From NCBI RefSeq assembly GCF_001509475.1, contig NZ_LLZG01000399.1, forward strand, positions 89,777 to 153,776: DNA of 64,000 nt, written 5' to 3'. Origin of the DNA: Streptomyces regalis. GTDB lineage: Bacteria; Actinomycetota; Actinomycetes; Streptomycetales; Streptomycetaceae. Positions within the stretch are counted from its first letter, which is position 1; the number at the start of each line of letters is the position of its first letter. Made by a program: the position numbers and the translations under genes. The notes below the pieces were generated by a model that was not told the origin of the DNA, did not search any database, and was given only the letters and a program-made list of their open reading frames with translations. Shown here piece after piece: positions 25,069 through 33,274 of this stretch.

Positions 25069-26412
25069 TTGAGCCGCACCTCAAGGCCGAGGACCGGTGG
25101 AACGGCGGCAGCCACGCAATCGCAGCGGATGCTCGCCCTGGCCACCGCCGGATTCATGCTCTGCTTCTGGGCGTGGGCGCTGCTGGCGCCGCTCGGCCCG
25201 ACCCTCCGCGAGGACCTGGACCTCACCTCGTTCCAGCAGTCCCTCGCGGTGGCGGTACCCGTGATCGTCGGCTCGCTCGGCCGGATCCCCGTGGGCGCCC
25301 TCACCGACCGCGTCGGGGCGCGCCGGATGTTCCCCCTCGTCGCCGCCCTCACCGTCCTGCCGGTGCTCTACCTCGGCCACCTGGCCGACTCCCTGACCGA
25401 AGTGCTGGCGGGCGGCTTCTTCCTCGGCCTGGGCGGCACGACCTTCGCGGTCGGCGTGCCGTTCGTCAACGCCTGGTACCCGCCCGAGCGGCGTGGACTG
25501 GCGCTGGGGATCTTCGGCATCGGCACCGGCGGCACCGCCCTGTCGTCCTTCACCACCGTGCAACTGGCCGACGCCGTCGGGTACGCGTTCCCCTTCGACC
25601 TGGTCACCGGCCTCCTGGTCGCCTACGCCGTGGCCGCCCGTCTCCTGCTGCACGACAAGCCCGACCGCGCCGTACTACCCGGCTCACTACTCGCCCGCAC
25701 CACGGCGACCCTGCGGATGCCCGCCACCGTGCAACTGGCCCTCCTCTACGCCGTGGCCTTCGGCGGATTCGTCGCCTTCAGCGTCTACCTGCCCACCTAC
25801 CTCACCACCGCCCACGACCTCGGACGATCCGACGCCGCCCTGCGCACCGCTGGCTTCGTCGTCCTCGCCGTCGCCATGCGCCCGGTCGGCGGATGGCTCT
25901 CCGACCGGCTGCACCCCGTGCCCGTGCTCATCGCCGCCTACGCCGCCGTCGCGGCTCTCGCCCTCCTCGCCGCCTTCGAGCTGCCGCTCATCCCGCTCGG
26001 CACGCTCGCCTTCCTCGGCATGGCGGCCGCCCTGGGCGCGGCATCGGGCGCCGTGTTCGCACTCGTCGCCCGCCTCGTGCCCCCCGATCGGGTCGGCGCG
26101 GTCACCGGTGTCGTGGGCGCTGCTGGAGGGCTGGGCGGTTTCTTCCCGCCCCTGGTCATGGGTGCCGTTTACGGCGCCACGGACGACTACTCATGGGGTT
26201 ACGTGTTGCTGGCGGTCACCGCGGGCGCTGCCGCGGCGTTCACCACGACTGCCGTGCGACGACAGGCCGGGGCAAACATCGTGACCGGTGCAGGTGGCCA
26301 CCACGGCCTCATCGCGACACAGCATGCGCAGCGATGTGCACCGTCGCAAGGGGGCAGCTCGCCAGAGCCCAAGGCCGTCGTTCCATCAGTGACCCAGCGC
26401 AACCCTGGCTGA
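25069..26412 (+). CDS. narK: NarK-family nitrate/nitrite transporter
   Basis: A 447-residue major-facilitator protein with 12 predicted helices. Family motifs include GRIPVGALTDRVGARRMF (MFS loop 2-3) and the helix-5 region NAWYPPERRGLALGIFGIGTGG, in place of the nitrate signature. It probably imports nitrate or exchanges it for nitrite to serve NarGHI; M. tuberculosis NarK2 (Rv1737c) is DosR-regulated. I choose TTG 25069, because GGAGGAGG is 5 bases upstream; an ATG at 25003 is in frame but has no such site. The last 35 residues (after TTTAVRRQ) are low-complexity and lie at the edge of the mobile region, so the 3' end may have been altered by rearrangement. Confidence 0.88.
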   Translation: MSRTSRPRTGGTAAATQSQRMLALATAGFMLCFWAWALLAPLGPTLREDLDLTSFQQSLAVAVPVIVGSLGRIPVGALTDRVGARRMFPLVAALTVLPVLYLGHLADSLTEVLAGGFFLGLGGTTFAVGVPFVNAWYPPERRGLALGIFGIGTGGTALSSFTTVQLADAVGYAFPFDLVTGLLVAYAVAARLLLHDKPDRAVLPGSLLARTTATLRMPATVQLALLYAVAFGGFVAFSVYLPTYLTTAHDLGRSDAALRTAGFVVLAVAMRPVGGWLSDRLHPVPVLIAAYAAVAALALLAAFELPLIPLGTLAFLGMAAALGAASGAVFALVARLVPPDRVGAVTGVVGAAGGLGGFFPPLVMGAVYGATDDYSWGYVLLAVTAGAAAAFTTTAVRRQAGANIVTGAGGHHGLIATQHAQRCAPSQGGSSPEPKAVVPSVTQRNPG

Positions 26413-26500
26413 CCTGCAAGGACTCCCCACGCGTTCCCAAAAACAAAGAGGGGCGTTCCCGGGCCTCATCGAGGCAACGCGCTGACCTGCGGCTTCGTAA

Positions 26501-27187
26501 TTATCCGCAAGGCCCGACCCAGCCCACCACAGCGACCCCGACCTGCTCGGCTTCGACAGCGCTGGCTACGCCCGGCGCAGCAACACCCCCTACTCGCTGG
26601 CCGAAGCGAAACGCGGCCTGTGCCGCGCCGACGAAACCATACGGATCCTCGCGCTCAACGACTCTCACCTCGTCCCGCTCCGTAGCCGCCTCATGCGGGA
26701 GGTCGGCGTGCTCGCCCGCTACGGGGACGATCCCGCCATCCAGCAGCTGATCGACGACAAGGTGGGGCCCAAGGCGCCATACAGCTCGGCAGCCGCCATG
26801 GCCCTGGCCCTGCAGCGCGCCTGCGACCGGCCCGCCGCCGCGCCCACCCCGGCCGCAACGACGCCCGGCACCACACCCACCATCGACCCGACACGTTCCC
26901 GAATCGACCTGCAAGACCTGCTGGAACATCTGGACCCGGACGACCTGAAGGCCGGCATCACCCTCACCGGCCGGCACGGGAAGAAGGCGCACCAGGCAGT
27001 CCTGAACCACGAGGGCCAGATCAAAGTCCTGGGCCGCCCCTGGCGCACCCCGACCACCGCCGCCAGGGCCGCGACCGGCAGCAACAAGATCGACGGCTGG
27101 GATTTCTGGCGTCTGACCATCGCCGGTGTGGAGCAGACCCTCGCCGAGTTCCGCGCCACGCACTTCCCGCCACCCGCACCAGCCTGA
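26501..27187 (+). pseudogene. 5'-truncated gene with a C-terminal RAMA domain
   Basis: The frame is open for 228 codons but has no ATG, GTG or TTG with a ribosome-binding site before Met at 26693, and coding-like residues (LLGFDSAGYARRSNTPYSL) extend well upstream of that. It therefore seems to have lost its 5' end at about 26500. The last 70 residues (ITLTGRHGKKAHQ ... VLGRPWRTPTTAARAATGS ... GWDFWRL) match the RAMA domain, associated with restriction enzymes and adenine methylases and thought to read modified DNA. The middle (about 26820-26900) is Pro/Thr-rich linker. A short protein from 26693 could still be made. Confidence 0.55.
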
Positions 27188-27274
27188 ACGCCGCAGGCGA
27201 GGACCTGGGAACGCCAAGGACAAGGTGCGAGGGCACCGCCCACAGCAGTCACGGGACTTTCTTGGCCCCCGCCC

Positions 27275-28497
27275 TGTCCCTGCCGAGAATCTCGTCCGCG
27301 CAGGTCAGGCCGCATGCTGGTACTCGTGGAGGGTGCCGCCGAGGCGGTCGCGTCGTCGTATGTCGAGGTGGGAGATGGCGTCCGGGTCGGTGATCGGCGG
27401 TCGCAGGGGGTGCAGCGGGCGGGCGTCTGCGATGCCTTGGTGGGACCGGTGGGAGTTGTAGTGCTGTTCGAACTCGCGCAGGGCGTGGAGCAGGTGGCGC
27501 TGGTTCCAGACCAGGGTGCGGTCCAGCAGTTCGCGTCGGCAGGTCTGCACCCACCGTTCCATGAGCTCGTTCATCCGCGGTATCCGGATCCCGCTGAGTA
27601 CGACCTCGATCCACGCATCCTCAAGGACGGTGTCGAACAGGGCGGGGGACTTCCCGTCGCGGTCGCGGATCATGAACCGGGCCCGGCAGCCGGCATCCTC
27701 GAGATCCATGACAAGGTTTTTCGCGGCCTGCGCCACCCAGGAGGCGGTCGGGTGCGCCGTCGCGCCCAGGACCCGGATGCGCCGGCCGCCGTGCTCGAGC
27801 ACGGCGAACACGTACAGCCGCGCCCCGGACAGGGTGACCGCTTCGAAGAAGTCACACGCCGGCAGGGCATCAGCCTGGGAGCGCAGAAAGTCCGTCCAGG
27901 TGCTGGAACCCCGCTCGGGTACCGGGTCGATCCCCGCCTCCTTCAGGATCTGCCATACCGTGGAAGCAGCCACCTGCACGCCCAGGACGAGCAGCTCACC
28001 GTGGATGCGCCGATATCCCCACCCGGGATTCTTGCTCGCCAGGCGCGGGATGATAGCGCGGATGGAGCGCACGGTGCGCGGTCGGCCCCCGCGTTTCGGC
28101 CGGGACCGGGCCGTATGGCGGCGCGCGAGGAGATCACGGTGCCGGCGCATCACCGTGTCCGGCCGCACCAGCAGCCGCACCCCGCGCAGCACCTCCGTCG
28201 GCAACCGGCGCAGCAATGCTGCCAGGAACGCGCGATCGCCCGGGGTGAACCGCACTCTCCGGCCGTCGAGTTGGCGCTCCAGTACCCCGATCTGATGGCG
28301 AAGAGCGAGGCTCTCGGCGTCCTTGCCATGGTCGCTCATCGGCAGTAGGCGCAGCAGGGCGAACGCGTTCGTCACAGCGAGATACGTCAGTCGCAGCAGC
28401 ACGGCCGGCCATCATGCCGGGGCGATCACCAGCCGCGCGAGTACCCTGCCCCCCAGACAGACCCTCACCTGCATGGATGAGGTTTCCGGCAAGCACA
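27275..28497 (-). mobile_element. Insertion sequence copy A (intact), IS3/IS481-like
   Basis: A 1223-bp element holding one transposase gene. Its ends are imperfect inverted repeats of 23 bases: TGTCCCTGCCGAGAATCTC at the left and, on the plus strand, GGATGAGGTTTCCGGCAAG at the right. The right end shares 19 identical bases with copy B. The TG...CA termini fit IS3/IS481-type elements. No target-site duplication was found, so the ends may have been rearranged. It lies in opposite orientation to copy B. Confidence 0.75.
27305..28402 (-). CDS. DDE integrase-core transposase
   Basis: A 365-residue single-frame transposase. The N-terminal half is a helix-turn-helix region (LRHQIGVLERQLDGRRVRF ... 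PKRGGRPRTV) and the C-terminal half an rve integrase core with candidate catalytic residues Asp in ACDFFEAVTL, Asp in IRDRDGKSP, and Glu in NELMERW. The frame is uninterrupted. About three quarters of its residues match the copy at 31063-32160 by eye. GKSPALFDTVLEDAWIEV differs at several positions from copy B (GEFPGLFDTILADAGIEV), so the two copies have diverged for some time. Confidence 0.87.
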   Translation of the reverse strand: MLLRLTYLAVTNAFALLRLLPMSDHGKDAESLALRHQIGVLERQLDGRRVRFTPGDRAFLAALLRRLPTEVLRGVRLLVRPDTVMRRHRDLLARRHTARSRPKRGGRPRTVRSIRAIIPRLASKNPGWGYRRIHGELLVLGVQVAASTVWQILKEAGIDPVPERGSSTWTDFLRSQADALPACDFFEAVTLSGARLYVFAVLEHGGRRIRVLGATAHPTASWVAQAAKNLVMDLEDAGCRARFMIRDRDGKSPALFDTVLEDAWIEVVLSGIRIPRMNELMERWVQTCRRELLDRTLVWNQRHLLHALREFEQHYNSHRSHQGIADARPLHPLRPPITDPDAISHLDIRRRDRLGGTLHEYQHAA

Positions 28498-28724
28498 GCG
28501 TCAGACTGCCGCGGAGCTGCGCGGCGGCCAGGGTGGGCTTCACGAGGACCTTTCGGGCAGGACGGCTTCAGGGACCGACGGGCGCATACCGCCGTGACAG
28601 TCGGCGAGAGCAGCGTGACGATCAGCATCAAAAATACCGCTCACCTCCGACAACGGGACCCGCCCCGGCATATCCCGGTCCCGGTCGTGCGCCGCGCGCA
28701 TGCCCGGCACAACCGAAATGTCGG

Positions 28725-29396
28725 TCAGGTCCAGCCTGCGAGGTCGCCCACGAAGTCGTCGTACGAGCGGTTGCCGCCGCGCGGAGAGGGGATCAGCCGA
28801 CGGGTGAGCGCCGCACGGGCCACCGCCGGGCCGTCGCTCTCCCGGAACACCGGCAGGCCGAGCCCGCGCTTGAGTTCCTCCTTGGCGTCCCTGATACGCC
28901 CGGTGTCCTTGTCCAGGAGCTTCGCGGGCACCTTCCACCGCGGACGCACATGCGGAAAGGCGTCCGGGAACAGCAGCAACCAGCTTTCGCTCTCCCAGGC
29001 GGCGAGCGCGAGAGCCGTGCGGAACTCCGGGCATTGGCGGGCCAGTTCGTCGGCGAGCGCCTTGCGGATCCGGTCGTAGCCGGCATCCGCGTACCCGTCC
29101 AGGTCCTCGTGGACGACGAAGCCGAGCAGGTCGGCGCGCTCCCGGAGGGCCTTCGCGCGGGCCTTCCCGGCCAGGGTCTGCACGGCGGCGGCCAGCTGCG
29201 TCCCGGACTTCCTGCGCAGCCGCACAGGGTCGTTGATGCGGACCAACTTGGCGGTGTCACTCAGATCGGGCCGGTGCGCCCGTATCAGCTCGGCGAGGAT
29301 CTGGCAGTCGTTCTGATCCTCACCAGCCAGCACGATGACGCCCCGCGCCTGGCCCCTGGACGTCCGCGCGCTGGCCCGTCGCCCGCCCGCGGTCAC
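28725..29396 (-). CDS. TOPRIM-like (DUF4276/DUF4435-type) partner of an AAA ATPase
   Basis: A 223-residue protein. VIVLAGEDQNDCQILAELI carries the acidic Glu of a TOPRIM fold, and FVVHEDLDGY gives the DxD motif 70 residues later. AAWESESWLLLFPDAF resembles the C-terminal region of DUF4276 proteins. This is the pattern of predicted nucleases that pair with OLD-family ATPases in phage-defence modules. It begins with GTG inside the ATPase stop codon (GTGA), so the two are co-translated. The whole module lies between two inverted insertion sequences. Nuclease activity and defence function are inference. Confidence 0.65.
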   Translation of the reverse strand: MTAGGRRASARTSRGQARGVIVLAGEDQNDCQILAELIRAHRPDLSDTAKLVRINDPVRLRRKSGTQLAAAVQTLAGKARAKALRERADLLGFVVHEDLDGYADAGYDRIRKALADELARQCPEFRTALALAAWESESWLLLFPDAFPHVRPRWKVPAKLLDKDTGRIRDAKEELKRGLGLPVFRESDGPAVARAALTRRLIPSPRGGNRSYDDFVGDLAGWT

Positions 29397-30628
29397 AGCT
29401 CACCTCCGGTGAGGTCGCCGCCGAGGACACCTGAGAACCACAGCTCTCCGAGGGGCTGTTCGCCGGACTCCTCGACGATGGCCTTCACCTCGTCGACGGT
29501 CAGCGCGGGGATGATCGACGCACCCTCGTCGTCACGGTCGCACACCACGAACTCTTCCGGTCGCAGTCGGTTGACGAGCGCGGGGGAGTGGGTGGCCACG
29601 ATGAACTGCGTCCGCTCGGCGGCTTCGCGCAGCCGCTGCACGACGAGTTCCAGGGCTTGCGGGTGCAGCCCGTGGTCGATCTCCTCGATACATGTGAACG
29701 CCGGCGGGTTCGGGTCGTACAGCAGCGCGAGCAGCCCCAACAGACGGACCGTCCCGTACGACGCGTAGGCGAGCGGGGTGAGCCGGCGCAGGCCGTGTTC
29801 ACGCAGGACGACGGTCAACTGGTCCGTGGAGCCGCCGACCTCCTCGAACTCGATGCTCTCCAACTGCGGCAGGACGGTCCGGGCGTCGGCGACTAAATCG
29901 TCCCAGATCTCCTCACGGCCGCTCAGGTGGATCAGGAATCCGGCCAGGTTCTCGGCATGCGGCGAGAGCGTGGCGAAGTCCGCGCCGCGCAGCCGTGTCG
30001 GCTGACGGGCTGCCGCCACGTCGACGTCGAAGACCCGGAACGACGACAGCCGGTCCGCGACCCGTGTCACCTCGTCGCCGCCGTCGGCGGGACCGAGCCG
30101 GGGCAGCGTGGACAGACCACTGCTGAGCCTGCGGATACCGAAGCTGCCGCTGTCCTTCGTCTGTCCCGCCCGTTCGTCGACGACGCGAGCTTCCTCGCCG
30201 GAGATGCTGATGCGCCGGCCGCGTCCCTGCTTGCGTTTGAACGCGAACCTTTCCTCACGGGACAGGGTGTACCGCGTCCCTCTGCCGTCCCGGTTCGACG
30301 GCAGGGAGCGGCGGCGGATGACGAGGTTGTACTCGTCCGGCGCTTTGAGCGTCGAATTACTGGTCCAGGTGGCCTTCAGCTGGATGCGCATCGAGGTCGG
30401 CGGCCTGCTCCCGCCCCAGAAGGCCACCTCGTCGAACCCGCCGCGCGAGTCCAGCGCCGGCTGGAGGTCGGTGCGGATGATGTCGGCGAGGAACTCGAAG
30501 ACCTCCAGCACATTGGACTTGCCCGCGCCGTTCGGGCCCACCAGCACGGTGAGGGGACCGAGCGGCACGGTCACATCCCGCAGGCTGCGGAAGTGCTCGA
30601 CGTGGAGTTCTAGCAGACGGCCGGGCAT
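29393..30628 (-). CDS. AAA (OLD/RecF-like) ATPase of a two-gene module
   Basis: A 411-residue SMC/ABC-type ATPase of the AAA_21 group. Walker A is GPNGAGKSN (about residue 34), the D-loop/Walker B region is CIEEIDHGLHPQAL, and FIVATHSPALVNRL is the H-switch with His. The N-terminus LELHVEHFRSLRDVTVPLG is typical of OLD/RecF-like ATPases. It has no TOPRIM domain of its own; that is supplied by the downstream overlapping gene, as in split OLD-type or PARIS-like systems. The start at 30628 is preceded by AGG at 7 bases, a weak site; an ATG at 30652 has none. No promoter was recognised in the 280 bases before the flanking element. Confidence 0.72.
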   Translation of the reverse strand: MPGRLLELHVEHFRSLRDVTVPLGPLTVLVGPNGAGKSNVLEVFEFLADIIRTDLQPALDSRGGFDEVAFWGGSRPPTSMRIQLKATWTSNSTLKAPDEYNLVIRRRSLPSNRDGRGTRYTLSREERFAFKRKQGRGRRISISGEEARVVDERAGQTKDSGSFGIRRLSSGLSTLPRLGPADGGDEVTRVADRLSSFRVFDVDVAAARQPTRLRGADFATLSPHAENLAGFLIHLSGREEIWDDLVADARTVLPQLESIEFEEVGGSTDQLTVVLREHGLRRLTPLAYASYGTVRLLGLLALLYDPNPPAFTCIEEIDHGLHPQALELVVQRLREAAERTQFIVATHSPALVNRLRPEEFVVCDRDDEGASIIPALTVDEVKAIVEESGEQPLGELWFSGVLGGDLTGGEL

Positions 30629-30840
30629 GGGCAACCTATCGAGTCGATGCACGGTACGGCGGACGCGCCGGCGCGGGCCGCGGCGACGCGAGGTGCGTAC
30701 TCCTGCGCGAGTGCTGCTCGCGGACGTCCCGGTGAGCGGGCATAGCGCCTCCTCCGTCGTGTCGTGCGTCCATGGACGGACGATGATCGACCAGCCGTGG
30801 ACGATCGTGGCTCAGCGTATCTGCCACGGCTGACATCGAT

Positions 30841-30935
30841 TCACCGATCCGCCACGGTTGACTCCGTCGGGCGCCGGCCAGCCTTGAGTGACGCCCAGAC
30901 GGTCTTGCCCGGGCCGTCACGGCGGTCCGTGACCC
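30841..30935 (-). pseudogene. Tail of a gene cut by insertion sequence copy B
   Basis: On the minus strand the frame leading to the stop at 30841 reads RRDGPGKTVWASLKAGRR, resembling the end of GHKL (HATPase_c) regulators in Streptomyces, where GKTVWA-like segments are common. It begins exactly at the outer end of copy B. A short hairpin, GTCACGG-CGGT-CCGTGAC, lies next to the insertion point. Identity is tentative, because only 30 codons remain. Confidence 0.3.
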
Positions 30936-32190
30936 TGCCCTTGCCGATAACGTCATCCGCGCTGGTTGGAGCCAGTGCGCGACGGTTCGCGGGATGTCGG
31001 CCGCTTCGCCGACGTCGACGACTCTGGCACGACTGGCGATCACCCGGGCATGATGACCGACCATGCTGCTGCGACTGGTGTACCTGGGCATGGCGAGCGC
31101 CTTCGCGATGCTGCGGCTGCTGCCGGTGAGCGATCGGGACATGGACGTGGAGGTCCTGGCTCTGCGCCATCAGATCGCAGTGCTGGAGCGGCAGCTGAAC
31201 GGGCAGCGGGTGCGGTTCGACGCGGGCGACCGGGCGTTCCTGGCGGCGCTGCTCCAGGGTCTGCCGCCCGAGGTGCTGCGTCGGATGCGGCTGCTGGTAC
31301 GGCCCGACACGGTGCTGCGTTGGCACCGCGACATGGTCGCCCGCCGCCACGCCGCCCGGTCCCGGCCGAAACGCGGGGGCCGACCGCGCACCGTGCGCTC
31401 CATCCGCGCCCTGGTCCTGCGCCTGGCCCGCGAGAACCCGGCCTGGGGCTACCGGCGCCTGCACGGTGAACTGCTCGTCCTCGGCGTGAAAGTGGCGGCG
31501 TCCACGGTCTGGGAGATCCTCAAGGACGCCGGGATCCCGCCGGCACCCGAGCGGACGTCCAGGACCTGGGCGGACTTCCTGCGCTCCCAGGCGGACGCGC
31601 TCCTCGCGTGCGACCTATTCGAAACCTTCACCCTGTCCGGGGCGCGGCTGTAGGTGTTCGCGCCCATCAGGCACACGGACCGGCGCATCCGGGTCCTGGG
31701 TGTGACCGCGCACCCGGCCGCCTCCTGGGTCGTGCGGGCGGCGAGGAATCTCGTCGTGGACCTCCAGGACGTCGGCTGCCGGGCCCGCTGCCTGATCCGG
31801 GACCGGGACGGGGAGTTCCCCGGACTGTTCGACACGATCCTCGCCGACGCGGGGATCGAGGTCGTGCTCAGCGGCATCCGGATCTCCCGCATGAACTCCG
31901 TCATGGAGAGATGGGTGCAGACCTGCCGCCGTGAACTGCTGGACCGCACCCTGATCTGGAACCAGCGGCATCTCCTCTACGCACTGCGGGAGTTCGAGCA
32001 GTTCTGCAACGCGCACCGGCCGCACCAGGGCATCGCGAACGCCCGTCGGCTTCACCCCCTGCCACCCCCGATCACCGACCCGGACGCTATCGCCCACCTC
32101 GACATACGACGACGCGACCGCTTCGGCGGCACCCTCCACGAGTACCAGCATGCTGCGTGACCAGGCCGGATGAGGTTTCCGGCAAGGGCA
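30936..32190 (+). mobile_element. Insertion sequence copy B (transposase inactivated)
   Basis: A 1255-bp element in inverted orientation relative to copy A. Its 23-base ends begin TGCCCTTGCCGATAACGTC and finish with GGATGAGGTTTCCGGCAAG plus GGCA; 20 of 23 positions agree as an inverted repeat. No target duplication was seen. Together with copy A it brackets the ATPase-TOPRIM module, as in a composite transposon. Its transposase has a stop codon. Confidence 0.75.
31063..32160 (+). pseudogene. Transposase with an internal amber codon
   Basis: The frame aligns along its full length with the 365-residue transposase of copy A but contains TAG at 31651-31653. At that place (SGARL-stop-VFAP) copy A has Tyr (SGARLYVFAV), so the change is a single-base TAC/TAT to TAG. 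The stop falls before the second catalytic Asp (RDRDGEFP) and the Glu (SVMERW), so the product is inactive unless suppressed. The rest of the frame is otherwise intact, indicating recent inactivation. Confidence 0.85.
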
Positions 32191-32295
32191 ACGCTGACCG
32201 TCGAGCCGGGCTCGGCCGAGGCCCTCTCCCAGGTCACGGACCAGTTCTCCGCCGCCCTGGGCGTCCGTACGACGCTGCTGGCGGCCACCGGATGA
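32191..32295 (+). pseudogene. Short gene tail directly beside copy B
   Basis: The frame TLTVEPGSAEALSQVTDQFS ... ends with TGA at 32293. It has strong Streptomyces coding character and no start, beginning at the outer edge of copy B. The product is not recognised. It does not match the fragment on the element's other side (30841-30935, opposite strand), so the element does not simply interrupt one gene here. Confidence 0.3.
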
Positions 32296-32337
32296 CCGCC
32301 ACGATCACGTGTCCCACATGCGCCCGCAATGAACCGA

Positions 32338-32367
32338 TTGACCTGCGAGGCTCCACAAAAGTAGAGT
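32338..32367 (+). promoter_or_regulatory. Strong promoter for the toxin-antitoxin pair, probably leaderless
   Basis: TTGACC and TAGAGT are separated by 18 bases, the housekeeping-sigma arrangement of actinobacteria. The -10 ends 7 bases before the antitoxin ATG, so transcription would begin at or next to the start codon. The absence of a ribosome-binding site between them agrees with a leaderless message. Confidence 0.6.
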
Positions 32368-32374
32368 CTGGGTC

Positions 32375-32632
32375 ATGGAAGACAAGTCGCTACGCGTGGA
32401 CCCCGACACCCACGCTCGCATCGCCCTCATGGCCCGTGAGCGCGGGATGTCCGCCAAGGAACTCGTCCGCGCCTATGCCCTCGCCGACCGCACCGCCGCA
32501 GAGCGCGAGGCCGACGCCGAAGCCACCCGCGGGCGCATCAAAGCCCGCACCGGCCTCACCGTGACCCCGGACATGGAGGGAGCCGCCCGCGGTCTCGTCG
32601 CGAGTATGAAGGCCGAGGCCACCGCCGCGTGA
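32375..32632 (+). CDS. VapB-like antitoxin
   Basis: An 85-residue protein with a ribbon-helix-helix-like N-terminus (SLRVDPDTHARIALMARERG, then MSAKELVRAYALADRT). The C-terminus is charged and alpha-helical, as in the toxin-neutralising tail of VapB/CopG-type antitoxins. It overlaps the downstream gene by four bases (GTGA), the normal order for antitoxin then toxin. It probably represses its own promoter. The assignment rests on size, order and fold type rather than a specific family match. Confidence 0.6.
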   Translation: MEDKSLRVDPDTHARIALMARERGMSAKELVRAYALADRTAAEREADAEATRGRIKARTGLTVTPDMEGAARGLVASMKAEATAA

Positions 32633-33018
32633 AGTACCACATCGTCCTCGATGACACAGCGCTCGTCGCCCTGCACCAGGCTCACCCCTTCCTGAACGGG
32701 CTCCTCGTCGAAGCGTCCCGCAGCGACGAGATCGAACTCCACGTGCCCGCAGGCTGCCTCACACACGCGGAGACAGAGCGGCCTGGCATCGCTTCCTTCG
32801 CTCTCGAAGAGCCCTGGCTCACCGTCGACCCGCTCGACGGTGAGGCCTCGGCAGCCGTCGCCCCGCTCCTGGCCAAGGGCTTTCCCCTCACTGTGGCGCA
32901 TGCCGTGCACGCCGCCACCCCAGCCATGCACGGACTGATCACTTTGGCGCCCGAACGTTACGAGGCGTGGCCAGCTGTGCAGGCCCGCCACCCCGACCGA
33001 CCGCATCCCTCGGAGTGA
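32629..33018 (+). CDS. PIN-like toxin partner, with altered catalytic residues
   Basis: A 129-residue protein. YHIVLDDTALVAL at the N-terminus places an Asp where PIN (VapC) ribonucleases have their first metal ligand, and HVPAGCLTHAETERPG resembles the second acidic region. The usual D near residue 90 is replaced: PLTVAHAVHAATP has His where Asp normally stands, while LITLAPERYEAW mimics the terminal TTDPERY segment. So the fold looks like PIN but a key ligand appears to be missing. It is translationally coupled to the antitoxin gene by GTGA. Confidence 0.55.
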   Translation: MKYHIVLDDTALVALHQAHPFLNGLLVEASRSDEIELHVPAGCLTHAETERPGIASFALEEPWLTVDPLDGEASAAVAPLLAKGFPLTVAHAVHAATPAMHGLITLAPERYEAWPAVQARHPDRPHPSE

Positions 33019-33052
33019 TTCATCAGGTGCCGAACCTCCGGAGGCAGGCGCC

Positions 33053-33274
33053 GTGCCCGGCGGACCAAGAGGCTGGCGGACCGGGGAAGCCGGACTCCAC
33101 CCAGACTGTCCTGCCCGTCTCAGGCCCGCGGCAGCAGTGACCGTGCTGCCGCATCCTGCCGAACTGCTGGTGGCCGAGAGCTACCCGGGCGCCGCCGCGC
33201 ACACGGCGCTGCTGATCCGCTCGGACGGCCACCTCGTCACCGTGCTGAGCGGAGTGCGCCCGGCAGATCTGTAG
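33053..33274 (+). pseudogene. Unrecognised C-terminal gene fragment
   Basis: The reading frame ends in HTALLIRSDGHLVTVLSG, reminiscent of the C-terminus of FAD-dependent aromatic hydroxylases (ALLVRPDGHVAW). The first 25 codons look non-coding, so only about 50 codons at the end are likely to be genuine remnant. Low confidence. The next 380 bases to 33,650 hold no open frame I would defend. Confidence 0.25.

Noticed and set aside
26261..26500. Separate gene covering the end of narK and the following 90 bases
   Set aside because: The narK frame runs through to 26412 and no start or domain was seen in other frames; the spacer holds only a short CGTTCCC direct repeat.
27275..32190. Target-site duplications flanking the insertion sequences
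   Set aside because: No matching direct repeats of 2-9 bases were found at either end, so neither copy can be called a simple recent insertion.
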